A stretch of DNA of 64,000 bases, from the NCBI RefSeq assembly GCF_014649015.1, contig NZ_BMSF01000001.1:248001-312000 (forward strand), written 5' to 3'. The notes under the pieces were generated by a model, which searched no databases, had not been told where the DNA came from, and was given only the letters and a program-made list of their open reading frames with translations. Of this stretch, positions 33,966 through 41,929 are shown piece after piece (position 1 is the stretch's first letter; each line of letters starts with the position of its first letter). This stretch comes from Streptomyces narbonensis. GTDB lineage: Bacteria > Actinomycetota > Actinomycetes > Streptomycetales > Streptomycetaceae. The position numbers and the translations under genes are program-made.

Positions 33966-36308
33966 ATGGCCGAAGTCAAGAAATCAGCGCCCGGCGGGGG
34001 CACGGGCGGCGGGTGGACGCGGTTCGTCACCGCCCGGCCGCGCCTCACGCTCCTCGTGGCGCTCGTACTCACCGCCCTCGCCGTCCTGGCGGGCGGCGGC
34101 GTCGCGGACCGGATGGGCAGCGGGGGCTGGGAGGACCCGGCCGCCGAGTCCACGTACGCGACGGAGGCGCTGGCCCGGGAGTTCCCCGGCTCCCAGCCCA
34201 ACCTGCTGCTCCTGGTCGACACGGGACAGACCGGGGGGGCCGGGCAGGCCGGGCAGGCCGGGAAGGCCGGGAAGGCCGGGAAGGCCGCCGGGGCCGCCGC
34301 GGTCGACGACCCCGCCGTCGTCGCCGAGGCGCGGAAGCTCGCCGAGCGGCTCGACGCCGAGCCGGGCGTCGACGGCGTCGGCTCGTACTGGTCCACCGGC
34401 TCGCCCGCCCTCCGCTCCGAGGACGGCCGCCAGGCGGTCATCGCCGCCCGGATCGCCGGCGAGGAGAAGGACGCCGCCGCCGTACTCGACCGGATCGCCC
34501 CCGAGTACCGGGGCACCCACGGCCCCGTCGAGGTCTCCCTCGGCGGCGGGCTGGCCGTCCGCCACGAGATGCAGACCGTCATCCAGGAGGACCTCCTCCG
34601 GGCCGAGCTCATCGCTCTGCCCCTCACCCTCGTCCTCCTCGTCATGGTCTTCGGCAGCGCCGTCGCCGCCCTGCTGCCGCTCGGCGTCGGCATCGTCGCC
34701 ATCCTCGGCACCAACGCCGTCCTGCGCGGCATCACCGAGTTCACCGACGTCTCGGTCTTCGCCCAGAACCTGACGACGGCCCTCGGGCTCGGCCTAGCCA
34801 TCGACTACGCCCTGTTCGTCGTCCGCCGCTACCGCGAGGAGCTCGCCGCCGGGGCCGACACGTACACCGCCGTCCGCACCACCCTGCGCACGGCGGGACG
34901 GACCGTGCTGTTCTCCGCGCTGACCGTCGCCGTCTCGCTCTCCGCGATGCTCGTCTTCCCGCAGTACTTCCTGCGCTCCTTCGCCTACGCCGGCATAGCC
35001 GTCGTCGTCCTCGCCGCGACCGCCGCGCTCACCCTGCTCCCGGCCGCCCTCGTGCTGCTCGGCGACCGGGTCAACGCCCTGGACCTGCGCCGCCTCCTCC
35101 GCCGCGGCCGCCCGCCCCGCAAGGACACCGACGGATCCGGCTGGGCCCGCGCCGCCGACCTCGTGATGCGCCGCGCGCCCGTCTTCGCCGTCGCCACCGC
35201 CGCCGGCCTCGTCCTCCTCGGACTGCCCTTCCTCGGCGTGAAGTTCGGCACCGCCGACGACCGCCAGCTGCCCGTCACCGCCGCCTCCCGGGTCGTCCAG
35301 GACCAGCTCCGCGACGGCTTCCCCGGCAACCCGGGCGGCGGGCTCACCGTCCTCGCCGAGGGCGAGGCCACCCCCGCCCAGTACGAGGCCTTCCGTGAGC
35401 GGATCTCCACCATCGAGGGCGTCGGCCGGGCCGACGGCCCCGTCACCGCCGGCGGGGCCACGGGCCAGGCCTACTTCACCGTCGTGCCCGAGGGCGAGAC
35501 CGTCGGCCCCGGGGCCCAGCAGGTCGTGAGCGAACTCCGGGCCGCGCCCGCGCCCTTCGAGACCTCCGTCACCGGCCAGGCCGCCGTCCTCGTCGACTCC
35601 AAGGACGCCCTCGCCGACCGGCTGCCCTGGGCGGCGGCGATCGTCGTCCTCGCCACCCTGCTGCTCGTCTTCCTGCTCACCGGCAGCGTGATCGTGCCCG
35701 TCCAGGCGGTCGTCCTCAACGCCCTCAGCCTGACGGCGATGTTCGGCGCGGTCGTCTGGGTCTTCCAGGAGGGCCACCTCGCCGGACTCCTCGGCTTCAC
35801 CTCCACCGGCGACATCGAGACCACCCTGCCCGTGCTCATGTTCTGCGTGGCCTTCGGGCTCTCCATGGACTACGGCGTCTTCCTGCTCTCCCGCATCAAG
35901 GAGGAGTACGACGCCACCGGCGACCACGAGCACTCCGTCCGCTTCGGCCTGCGCCGCACCGGTGGTCTGATCACCGCGGCCGCCGTGATCCTCGCCGTGG
36001 TCATGGTCGCGATCGGCACCTCACGGGTCACCAACACCAAGATGCTCGGCCTCGGCGTCGCCCTCGCCGTCCTCATGGACGCGATGGTGGTCCGCAGCCT
36101 CCTCGTCCCCTCCGTCATGAAGCTGACCGGCCGCTTCACCTGGTGGGCCCCGGGACCGCTGCGCCGCTTCCACGACCGCTTCGGGGTCAGCGAGTCGGAC
36201 GCCCCGGCCCCGACAGCCACCGCCCCGGCCGACACCGACTCCGTCACGGGCACCGGCTCAGGCACCGGCTCCGACGCCGACCGCAAGGAGTACAGCCCCG
36301 CCCACTGA
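33966..36308 (+). CDS. MMPL-family RND transporter
   Basis: 780 aa from ATG 33966. Two MMPL repeats, each a TM helix, an extracellular loop and five TM helices: first ARPRLTLLVALVLTALAVLA and the cluster around ALGLGLAIDYALFVVRRYRE; second ADLVMRRAPVFAVATAAGLV and VAFGLSMDYGVFLLSRIKEE. The paired IDYALF / MDYGVF motifs carry the proton-relay Asp-Tyr typical of MmpL proteins. Likely exports lipids, antibiotics or toxic compounds. The first loop contains a 9-bp minisatellite. It is controlled in all probability by the divergent TetR. It ends at a perfect 16-bp stem terminator. Confidence 0.92.
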   Translation: MAEVKKSAPGGGTGGGWTRFVTARPRLTLLVALVLTALAVLAGGGVADRMGSGGWEDPAAESTYATEALAREFPGSQPNLLLLVDTGQTGGAGQAGQAGKAGKAGKAAGAAAVDDPAVVAEARKLAERLDAEPGVDGVGSYWSTGSPALRSEDGRQAVIAARIAGEEKDAAAVLDRIAPEYRGTHGPVEVSLGGGLAVRHEMQTVIQEDLLRAELIALPLTLVLLVMVFGSAVAALLPLGVGIVAILGTNAVLRGITEFTDVSVFAQNLTTALGLGLAIDYALFVVRRYREELAAGADTYTAVRTTLRTAGRTVLFSALTVAVSLSAMLVFPQYFLRSFAYAGIAVVVLAATAALTLLPAALVLLGDRVNALDLRRLLRRGRPPRKDTDGSGWARAADLVMRRAPVFAVATAAGLVLLGLPFLGVKFGTADDRQLPVTAASRVVQDQLRDGFPGNPGGGLTVLAEGEATPAQYEAFRERISTIEGVGRADGPVTAGGATGQAYFTVVPEGETVGPGAQQVVSELRAAPAPFETSVTGQAAVLVDSKDALADRLPWAAAIVVLATLLLVFLLTGSVIVPVQAVVLNALSLTAMFGAVVWVFQEGHLAGLLGFTSTGDIETTLPVLMFCVAFGLSMDYGVFLLSRIKEEYDATGDHEHSVRFGLRRTGGLITAAAVILAVVMVAIGTSRVTNTKMLGLGVALAVLMDAMVVRSLLVPSVMKLTGRFTWWAPGPLRRFHDRFGVSESDAPAPTATAPADTDSVTGTGSGTGSDADRKEYSPAH
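34243..34290 (+). repeat. 9-bp minisatellite in the MMPL gene
   Basis: GCCGGGCAG twice then GCCGGGAAG three times, in frame, encode AGQAGQAGKAGKAGKA in the first extracellular loop. The unit is 3 codons, so copy-number change keeps frame. Confidence 0.85.
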
Positions 36309-36320
36309 CGAGACACAGCA

Positions 36321-36358
36321 GGACGCCGGGCCCCGGAACACTCCGGGGCCCGGCGTCC
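36321..36358. terminator. Terminator downstream of the MMPL gene
   Basis: A perfect 16-bp stem, GGACGCCGGGCCCCGG (36321-36336) with 36343-36358, and a 6-nt AACACT loop. It sits between convergent genes, so it can act in both directions. Confidence 0.9.
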
Positions 36359-36376
36359 TCGTCTCCCGGACAGGTC

Positions 36377-36571
36377 CTACGGCCTTGCCCGGTTGCCGGG
36401 GCGGCTGGCGACCCAGGCGCGGATCGTGTCCGCGTACCAGTAGGGCTTGCCCGACTCGACCTGGTCGGGCGCCGGCAGGAGGCCGTGCTTCCGGTAGGAC
36501 CGGACGGTGTCCGGCTGGACGCGGATGTGCGCGGCGATGTCCTTGTACGACCAGAGCCTTCTGTCCGTCAT
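36377..36571 (-). CDS. Small MerR/AlpA-like helix-turn-helix protein
   Basis: 64 aa from ATG 36571. LWSYKDIAAHIRVQPDTVRS then YRKHGLLPAPDQ and GKPYWYADTIRAWVASRPGN form a winged HTH_17/AlpA-type DNA-binding domain and nothing else. Such proteins are often excisionases, phage regulators or small repressors, but no integrase is adjacent. Four GTGACGG-like repeats lie 140-200 bp upstream. Confidence 0.8.
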   Translation of the reverse strand: MTDRRLWSYKDIAAHIRVQPDTVRSYRKHGLLPAPDQVESGKPYWYADTIRAWVASRPGNRARP

Positions 36572-36834
36572 GCCTGGTACCTCCCTGCGCGCCGCGCAGC
36601 GGCGGCAGGGGGTGCCGTTCGGGGGCGCTGCGGGCGGGCGTTGGTGATCACTGAGCCTGTTCCCGGGTGAACGACCCCTGCCGGCAGGAGGAGAGCGGCT
36701 GTCGAGCGCCTGTGACGGAAGACCCGCGTAACGGAGATACGCGTGACGGGGAAGCGACCTGTGTGACCGAAGTGATGCACGCGGACACCGGTGTGTCCGC
36801 GTGCGTCACCCCTGGTGAAGCAGGTATGCGCCCG
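36572..36834. other. Intergenic region with GTGACGG repeats and a terminator
   Basis: 263 bp between divergently arranged transcripts. GTGACGG-like heptamers start at 36712, 36728 (GTAACGG), 36743 and 36763 (GTGACCG), spaced 16, 15 and 20 bp. A 12-bp perfect stem at 36777-36804 follows. No gene seen. Confidence 0.5.
36777..36804 (-). terminator. Terminator of the IolE-like gene
   Basis: GCACGCGGACAC (36777-36788), a CGGT loop, then GTGTCCGCGTGC (36793-36804): a perfect 12-bp stem 30 bp past the stop of the minus-strand gene. Confidence 0.8.
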
Positions 36835-37770
36835 TCACACGCCGCAGGAGCGCAGGAATCGCCGGGTGCGGAGCGCGATCGGGTACGGAGCGTCCGGCTC
36901 GCACGGGTACATGTCCTGCTCGACGATCGCGAAGAGGTCCACGTCCAGGGCGCGCGCGGCGGCGAGCACCGGCTCCAGGGCGGGCACCCCGGACGGCGGT
37001 TCGCACATCACGCCCCGCGCGACCGCCGGGCCGAACGGCACCTCCTCGGCCACCACCCGGGCCAGGATCTCCGGATCGACCTGCTTGAGGTGGAGGTAGC
37101 CGATCCGCTCCCCGTAGCTCTCGATCAGCTTGACGCTGTCCCCGCCGGCGTAGGCGTAGTGTCCCGTGTCCAGACAGAGCGCGACGGCCTCCGGGTCGGT
37201 GGCGTCGAGGAAGCGCGTCACGCTCTCCTCGCCGTCGAGGTGGGTGTCGGCGTGAGGATGGACGACGAGCCGCAGCCCGTATCTCTCCCGCACCTCCCGC
37301 CCCAGACGCTCCGTCAGACGGGTCAGATCCCGCCACTGCTCCGCGGAGAGCGTGCGCTCCTCCAGGACCTCGCCCGTCCGGTCGTCCCGCCAGAAGGACG
37401 GGATGACGACGAGATGGCCCGCGCCCATGGCCTGGGCGAGCGCGGCGTTCTCGGCGACGTGCGCCCAGGTGCGGTCCCAGACGCCCGGGCCGTGGTGCAG
37501 CCCGGTGAAGACCGTCCCCGCCGAGACCCGCAGCCCGCGCCGCGCCGTCTCCTCCGCGAGGACGGCCGGATCGGTGGGCAGATAGCCGTACGGCCCCAGC
37601 TCGATCCACTCGTAGCCCGCGCCGGACACCTCGTCGAGGAAGCGCTGCCACGGCACCTGCCGGGGATCGTCGGGGAACCACACCCCCCAGGAGTCCGGGG
37701 CGGAGCCGATACGGATGCGGGAGGGACTCGACGGCGACGGGGGCAACGACGGCTTCGGCGGCTTCGTCAT
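36835..37770 (-). CDS. IolE/IolI-like sugar phosphate isomerase/epimerase (inosose dehydratase family)
   Basis: 311 aa, start ATG 37770 with AAGGTGG 6 bp upstream. TIM-barrel AP2 motifs: IRIGSAPDSWGVWFPDDPRQ and FLDEVSGAGYEWIELGPYGY, the latter as in 2-keto-myo-inositol dehydratase; then RLVVHPHADTHLDGEE, ALCLDTGHYAYAGGD, and HLKQVDPEIL. Metal-ligand Glu/Asp/His residues are in place. Divergent from iolC-iolB-iolD-iolA, so it very likely provides the dehydration of scyllo-inosose, though IolI-type isomerase is possible. No iolG dehydrogenase is visible in the window. Confidence 0.85.
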   Translation of the reverse strand: MTKPPKPSLPPSPSSPSRIRIGSAPDSWGVWFPDDPRQVPWQRFLDEVSGAGYEWIELGPYGYLPTDPAVLAEETARRGLRVSAGTVFTGLHHGPGVWDRTWAHVAENAALAQAMGAGHLVVIPSFWRDDRTGEVLEERTLSAEQWRDLTRLTERLGREVRERYGLRLVVHPHADTHLDGEESVTRFLDATDPEAVALCLDTGHYAYAGGDSVKLIESYGERIGYLHLKQVDPEILARVVAEEVPFGPAVARGVMCEPPSGVPALEPVLAAARALDVDLFAIVEQDMYPCEPDAPYPIALRTRRFLRSCGV

Positions 37771-37894
37771 GCCTGCCACCTTGACCGGGGCGCGAGAGCA
37801 GCGTCAAGCGGGCGGGCGCTCGGGCGGCGCGGCCGGGCCGGGGCGTCCGCGCTGCGTCCGTGCCGTATCCGACCGCCCTCCGCCCCGCGTCCGA

Positions 37895-37916
37895 ATGTCC
37901 GGACATGTCGTTGACA
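37895..37916. promoter_or_regulatory. ATGTCCGGACAT palindrome and TTGACA box upstream of iolC
   Basis: A perfect 12-bp palindrome at 37895-37906 lies 4 bp before TTGACA (37911-37916). A weak -10 (TAGACC, 37935-37940) follows at 18 bp. The palindrome is a good candidate for the inositol regulator's operator (an IolR-type repressor, not encoded here). Confidence 0.6.
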
Positions 37917-37971
37917 CGCCTCCGGACGGCCGACTAGACCTGAGGGCGGGGCCGGAGGCGAAAGGTGGCGC

Positions 37972-38949
37972 GTGGAGACGGAGCCGTACGAGCTGATCAC
38001 CATGGGGCGCCTCGGCGTGGACCTGTACCCGCTGCAGAGCGGCGTCGGGCTCGACCGCGTCGAGACCTTCGGGCGGTTCCTCGGCGGCTCCCCGGCCAAC
38101 GTGGCCGTCGCCGCCGCCCGGCTCGGCCGCCGCACCGCCCTCGTCTCCCGCACCGGCGCCGACCCCTTCGGCACCGCGCTCCACCACGACCTCAAGCGCT
38201 TCGGCGTGGACGACCGCTGGGTGACCGAGGTCGCGGCCTACCCCACCCCCGTCACCTTCTGCGAGCTCTTCCCGCCCGACGACTTCCCGCTCCACTTCTA
38301 CCGCCGGCCCAAGGCCCCCGACCTGGAGATCCACCCGCACGAGCTCGACCTCGCGGCGATCCGCGCCGCCCGGGTCTTCTGGGCGACCGGCACCGGCCTC
38401 TGCGCCGAACCGAGCCGCGCCGCGACCCTGGAGGCCCTGCGCGCCCGGTCCGGCCGGGAGGTGACGGTCCTCGACCTGGACTGGCGGCCCGTCTTCTGGA
38501 CGGACCCGGCCGAGGCCCGCCCGCACTACGCCGAGGCCCTGCGCCACGCGACCGTCGCCGTCGGCAACCTCGACGAGTGCGAGGTCGCCACCGGGGAGCG
38601 CGATCCGCACGCCGCCGCCCGCGCGCTGCTCGCCACCGGCACGGTCCGGCTCGCCGTCGTGAAGCAGGGGCCCGAGGGCGTCCTCGCGCTCGCCGCCGAC
38701 GGCACGTCCGCCGAGGTGCCGCCGCTGCCCGTGGAGGTCGTCAACGGGCTCGGCGCGGGCGACGCCTTCGGCGGGGCGCTCGTCCACGGCCTCCTCGCCG
38801 GCTGGGACCTCGAACGGATCCTGCGCCACGCCAACGCCGCCGGCGCGATCGTCGCGGGCCGCCTCGCCTGCTCGTCCGCCATGCCGTACGCGGAGGAGAT
38901 CGCCGAGGCGCTCGCCGCGGGCACGGGAACGATCCCGGAAAGGGGGTAG
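37972..38949 (+). CDS. iolC: 5-dehydro-2-deoxygluconokinase (PfkB family)
   Basis: 325 aa from GTG 37972, with AAAGGTGG upstream. PfkB signature 1 FGRFLGGSPANVAVAAARLG near residue 40 and signature 2 VVNGLGAGDAFGGALVHGLL (GAGD anion hole, catalytic Asp) near 260. ELITMGRLGVDLYPLQSGVG at the start is characteristic of IolC. It phosphorylates 2-deoxy-5-keto-gluconate in inositol breakdown. First gene of the iolCBDA operon. Confidence 0.93.
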   Translation: METEPYELITMGRLGVDLYPLQSGVGLDRVETFGRFLGGSPANVAVAAARLGRRTALVSRTGADPFGTALHHDLKRFGVDDRWVTEVAAYPTPVTFCELFPPDDFPLHFYRRPKAPDLEIHPHELDLAAIRAARVFWATGTGLCAEPSRAATLEALRARSGREVTVLDLDWRPVFWTDPAEARPHYAEALRHATVAVGNLDECEVATGERDPHAAARALLATGTVRLAVVKQGPEGVLALAADGTSAEVPPLPVEVVNGLGAGDAFGGALVHGLLAGWDLERILRHANAAGAIVAGRLACSSAMPYAEEIAEALAAGTGTIPERG

Positions 38950-38958
38950 GGATCCGCC

Positions 38959-40047
38959 ATGATTCCCGCGCACGACCCCACCTCCGACCTCACCCCCAGC
39001 ACCACCCCGGAGCCCGCCTCCGGCTCCACCCCGGAGCCCGCTCCCGGCGCCACCCCGGAGCCCGCTCCCGGCGCCACCCCGGAGCCCGCTCCCGGCGCCA
39101 CCCCGGAGCCCGCTCCCGGCGCCACCCCGGAGCCCGCTCCCGGCGCCACCCCGGAGCCCGCTCCCGGCGCCACCCCGGAGCCCGCGCCCGGCTCCACCCC
39201 TGACCCCGTCTCCGACCTCACCCCCGGCACCTCCCGCGCCGCGCGTCTCCATCTGCCCGCCGGCTCCGCCGCCCACGGGCCGTACGCGCTCCGCGTCGAC
39301 CCGAAGCAGGCCGGCTGGGAGCACTCCGCCCTGCGGGTGCTCACCCTCGGGCCGGGGGAGACCCACTCCTTCGAGAGCGGGGATTCCGAATGGGTCGTGC
39401 TTCCCCTCGCCGGTGCCTGTAGCGTGCGCGTCGACGGCGAAGTCCTCGAACTCCTCGGCCGCGACAGCGTGTTCACGGCCGTGACCGACTTCGCCTACGT
39501 ACCGCGCGACGCCCACGCCCAGATCGCCTCCGGCGCGGGAGGCCGCTTCGCTTTGGCAGGAGCGAAGTGCGAGCGACGACTCCCCGCCCGCTACGGCCCC
39601 GCGCCGGAGGTTCCCGTCGAGACGCGGGGCAGCGGCAACCGCGCCCGCCAGGTGCGGAACTTCGCCGCCGCAGGCGCCTTCGCCTGCGACCGGCTGATCG
39701 CCGTCGAGGTCGTCACCCCCGGCGGGAACTGGTCCTCCTACCCGCCCCACAAGCACGACGAGCACCGCCCGGGCACCGAGTCCGTCCTGGAGGAGATCTA
39801 CTACTACGAGATCGCCGGCCCGCACGGCCTCGCCTACCAGCGGATCTCGCCCTCCCGGCCGGGCGGAGCCGAGCTCCTCGCCGAGGTCCGGGACGGCGAC
39901 GCCGTCCTCGTACCGGACGGCTGGCACGGGCCGTCGATCGCCCAGCCGGGTCACGATCTCTACTACCTCAACGTCATGGCGGGCCCCGGCGCGGAGCGGG
40001 AGTGGAAGATCTCCTTCCATCCGGACCACACGGAGGGGTACGCATGA
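38959..40047 (+). CDS. iolB: 5-deoxy-glucuronate isomerase with a repetitive N-terminal extension
   Basis: 362 aa from ATG 38959. The IolB core (about residues 92-362) has LHLPAGSAAHGPYALRVDPK, YPPHKHDEHRPGTESVLEEI (metal-binding HxH and Glu) and DAVLVPDGWHGPSIAQPGHD. It converts 5-deoxy-glucuronate to 2-deoxy-5-keto-gluconate. Unusual: residues 16-79 are eight copies of TPEPAPGA encoded by a 24-bp tandem repeat; ordinary IolB proteins lack this extension. No usable start exists between the repeat and the core, so the repeat must be translated. It overlaps iolD by 4 bp (ATGA). Confidence 0.93.
   Translation: MIPAHDPTSDLTPSTTPEPASGSTPEPAPGATPEPAPGATPEPAPGATPEPAPGATPEPAPGATPEPAPGATPEPAPGSTPDPVSDLTPGTSRAARLHLPAGSAAHGPYALRVDPKQAGWEHSALRVLTLGPGETHSFESGDSEWVVLPLAGACSVRVDGEVLELLGRDSVFTAVTDFAYVPRDAHAQIASGAGGRFALAGAKCERRLPARYGPAPEVPVETRGSGNRARQVRNFAAAGAFACDRLIAVEVVTPGGNWSSYPPHKHDEHRPGTESVLEEIYYYEIAGPHGLAYQRISPSRPGGAELLAEVRDGDAVLVPDGWHGPSIAQPGHDLYYLNVMAGPGAEREWKISFHPDHTEGYA
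39004..39195 (+). repeat. 24-bp tandem repeat, 8 copies, within iolB
   Basis: The unit ACCCCGGAGCCCGCTCCCGG plus CGCC is repeated eight times with only edge variation, encoding (TPEPAPGA)8. The central copies are identical at DNA level, which suggests recent expansion by slippage or unequal crossing-over. Confidence 0.95.
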
Positions 40048-41915
40048 GCATCCGGCTGACCGTCGCCCAGGCCCTCGTCCGCTTCCTCGCCGCCCAGTAC
40101 ACGGAGCGCGACGGCGAACGACGCAGGCTGATCGCCGCCACCTGGGGCATCTTCGGCCACGGCAACGTCGCCGGGATCGGCCAGGCGCTGGTCGAGGACG
40201 CCGAGCGCATGCCCTTCCACCAGGGCCGCAACGAACAGGCCATGGTGCACGCGGCCGTGGGCTACGCCCGCCAGTCCAACCGGCTCTCCGCGCACGCCGT
40301 CACCACCTCCATCGGCCCCGGCGCCACCAACCTCGTCACGGGCGCCGCCCTCGCCACGATCAACCACCTGCCGGTCCTGCTCCTCCCCGGCGACACCTTC
40401 GCGACCCGCCCCGCCGATCCCGTGCTGCAACAGCTCCAACTCCCCCACACCGGCGACGTGTCGGTCAACGACTGCCTGCGGCCCGTCTCCCGCTACTTCG
40501 ACCGCATCGGACGGCCCGAGGCCCTCGTGCCGGCCGCGCTCGCCGCCGTGCGGGTCCTCACCGACCCGGCGGAGACCGGCGCGGTGACCCTCGCCCTGCC
40601 CCAGGACGTCCAGGCGGAGGCGTACGACTGGCCGGAGGAGTTCTTCGCCGAGCGGGTCTGGCGGGTCCGCCGCCCCTCCCCGGACGAGGCGGAACTGGAC
40701 GCGGCGGTCGCGGCGATCGCCCGGGCCACCCGTCCGCTGATCGTCGCCGGCGGCGGCGTGCGGTACAGCGGGGCCGAGGAGGCGCTCCACGACTTCGCCG
40801 CGCTGACCGGCATTCCGGTCGCCTCCACCCAGGCCGGCAAGGGGTCGCTGCCGCACGACCACCCCCAGGACGTCGGCGGTATCGGACACACCGGCACCGC
40901 CGTCGCCGACCACCTGGCCCGCACCGCCGACGTGGTCATCGGCGTCGGCACCCGCTGGACCGACTTCACCACCGCCTCCGGCACCCTCTTCGGCCACCCC
41001 GACGTCCGGTTCGTCAACCTCAACGTCGCCGCCTTCGACTCCCACAAGCTGGCCGCGCTCCCACTCGTCGCGGACGCCCGCGAGGGCCTCGAACAGCTCC
41101 ACTCGCTCCTGGAGCCGCACCACGTCACCGAGCACTACGTCCACGAGTACGCCGAGGAGAAGCTCCGCTGGCGGAACCGTGTCGACGCCGCCTACGCCAC
41201 CCCCGACGAGGACGCCCGGCCCACCCAGGCCCAGGTCCTCGGCGTACTCGACACTCTGGTCGACGGCAGCGACATCCTGATCAACGCCGCCGGCTCCCTC
41301 CCCGGCGACCTCCACAAGCTGTGGCGGACCCGCTCCACGGACCAGTACCACGTCGAATACGGCTACTCCTGCATGGGCTACGAGATCCCCGCCGCCCTCG
41401 GCGTCCTGCTCGCCGCGCCCGGCCGGCCCGTCTGGGCGCTCGTCGGCGACGGTACGTACCTGATGAATCCCACCGAGATCGTCACCGCCGTGCAGGAGCG
41501 GCTGCCGCTGCGGCTGGTCATCCTGCAGAACCACGGGTACGCCTCCATCGGCGGCCTCTCGGAGGCCGTCGGCGCCGAGCGGTACGGCACCGACTACCGC
41601 CACCGGGACGCGGAGGGCACCTTCACCGGCGCGCCGCTCCCCGTCGACCTCGGAGCCAACGCCGCCTCCCTCGGCATGCGCGTGCTGCGCCCCCGCACCG
41701 TGCGTGACCTGCGGGAAGCCCTCGCGGACGCACGGGCGGCGACGGTTCCCACATGTGTCTACGTCGAGACCGAAACGGCAGACACAGTGTCGGGCCCGCC
41801 CCCGGCCCAGGCATGGTGGGATGTGCCCGTGGCCGAGACGTCGACCCGCCCGTCGGCGGTCAAGGCCCGCGAGGAGTACGACCGGCACGTCACCGCCCGA
41901 CGCCGCCATCTCTGA
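40044..41915 (+). CDS. iolD: 3D-(3,5/4)-trihydroxycyclohexane-1,2-dione hydrolase (TPP-dependent)
   Basis: 623 aa; the ATG overlaps the iolB stop by 4 bp. Three-domain TPP enzyme: GIFGHGNVAGIGQAL and the conserved Glu of GRNEQAMVHAAVGYARQ; central domain; TPP/Mg motif LVGDGTYLMNPTEIV in the PP domain. MGYEIPAALGV and LQNHGYASIGGLSEAVGAER are distinctive of IolD. It opens the ring of trihydroxycyclohexanedione to 5-deoxy-glucuronate. Length is normal. Confidence 0.95.
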   Translation: MSIRLTVAQALVRFLAAQYTERDGERRRLIAATWGIFGHGNVAGIGQALVEDAERMPFHQGRNEQAMVHAAVGYARQSNRLSAHAVTTSIGPGATNLVTGAALATINHLPVLLLPGDTFATRPADPVLQQLQLPHTGDVSVNDCLRPVSRYFDRIGRPEALVPAALAAVRVLTDPAETGAVTLALPQDVQAEAYDWPEEFFAERVWRVRRPSPDEAELDAAVAAIARATRPLIVAGGGVRYSGAEEALHDFAALTGIPVASTQAGKGSLPHDHPQDVGGIGHTGTAVADHLARTADVVIGVGTRWTDFTTASGTLFGHPDVRFVNLNVAAFDSHKLAALPLVADAREGLEQLHSLLEPHHVTEHYVHEYAEEKLRWRNRVDAAYATPDEDARPTQAQVLGVLDTLVDGSDILINAAGSLPGDLHKLWRTRSTDQYHVEYGYSCMGYEIPAALGVLLAAPGRPVWALVGDGTYLMNPTEIVTAVQERLPLRLVILQNHGYASIGGLSEAVGAERYGTDYRHRDAEGTFTGAPLPVDLGANAASLGMRVLRPRTVRDLREALADARAATVPTCVYVETETADTVSGPPPAQAWWDVPVAETSTRPSAVKAREEYDRHVTARRRHL

Positions 41916-41929
41916 AGGAGCATCTCGTC

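Noticed and set aside
38999..39200. CRISPR-like array suggested by regular 24-bp repeats
   Set aside because: There are no unique spacers; the repeats are contiguous and in frame with iolB.
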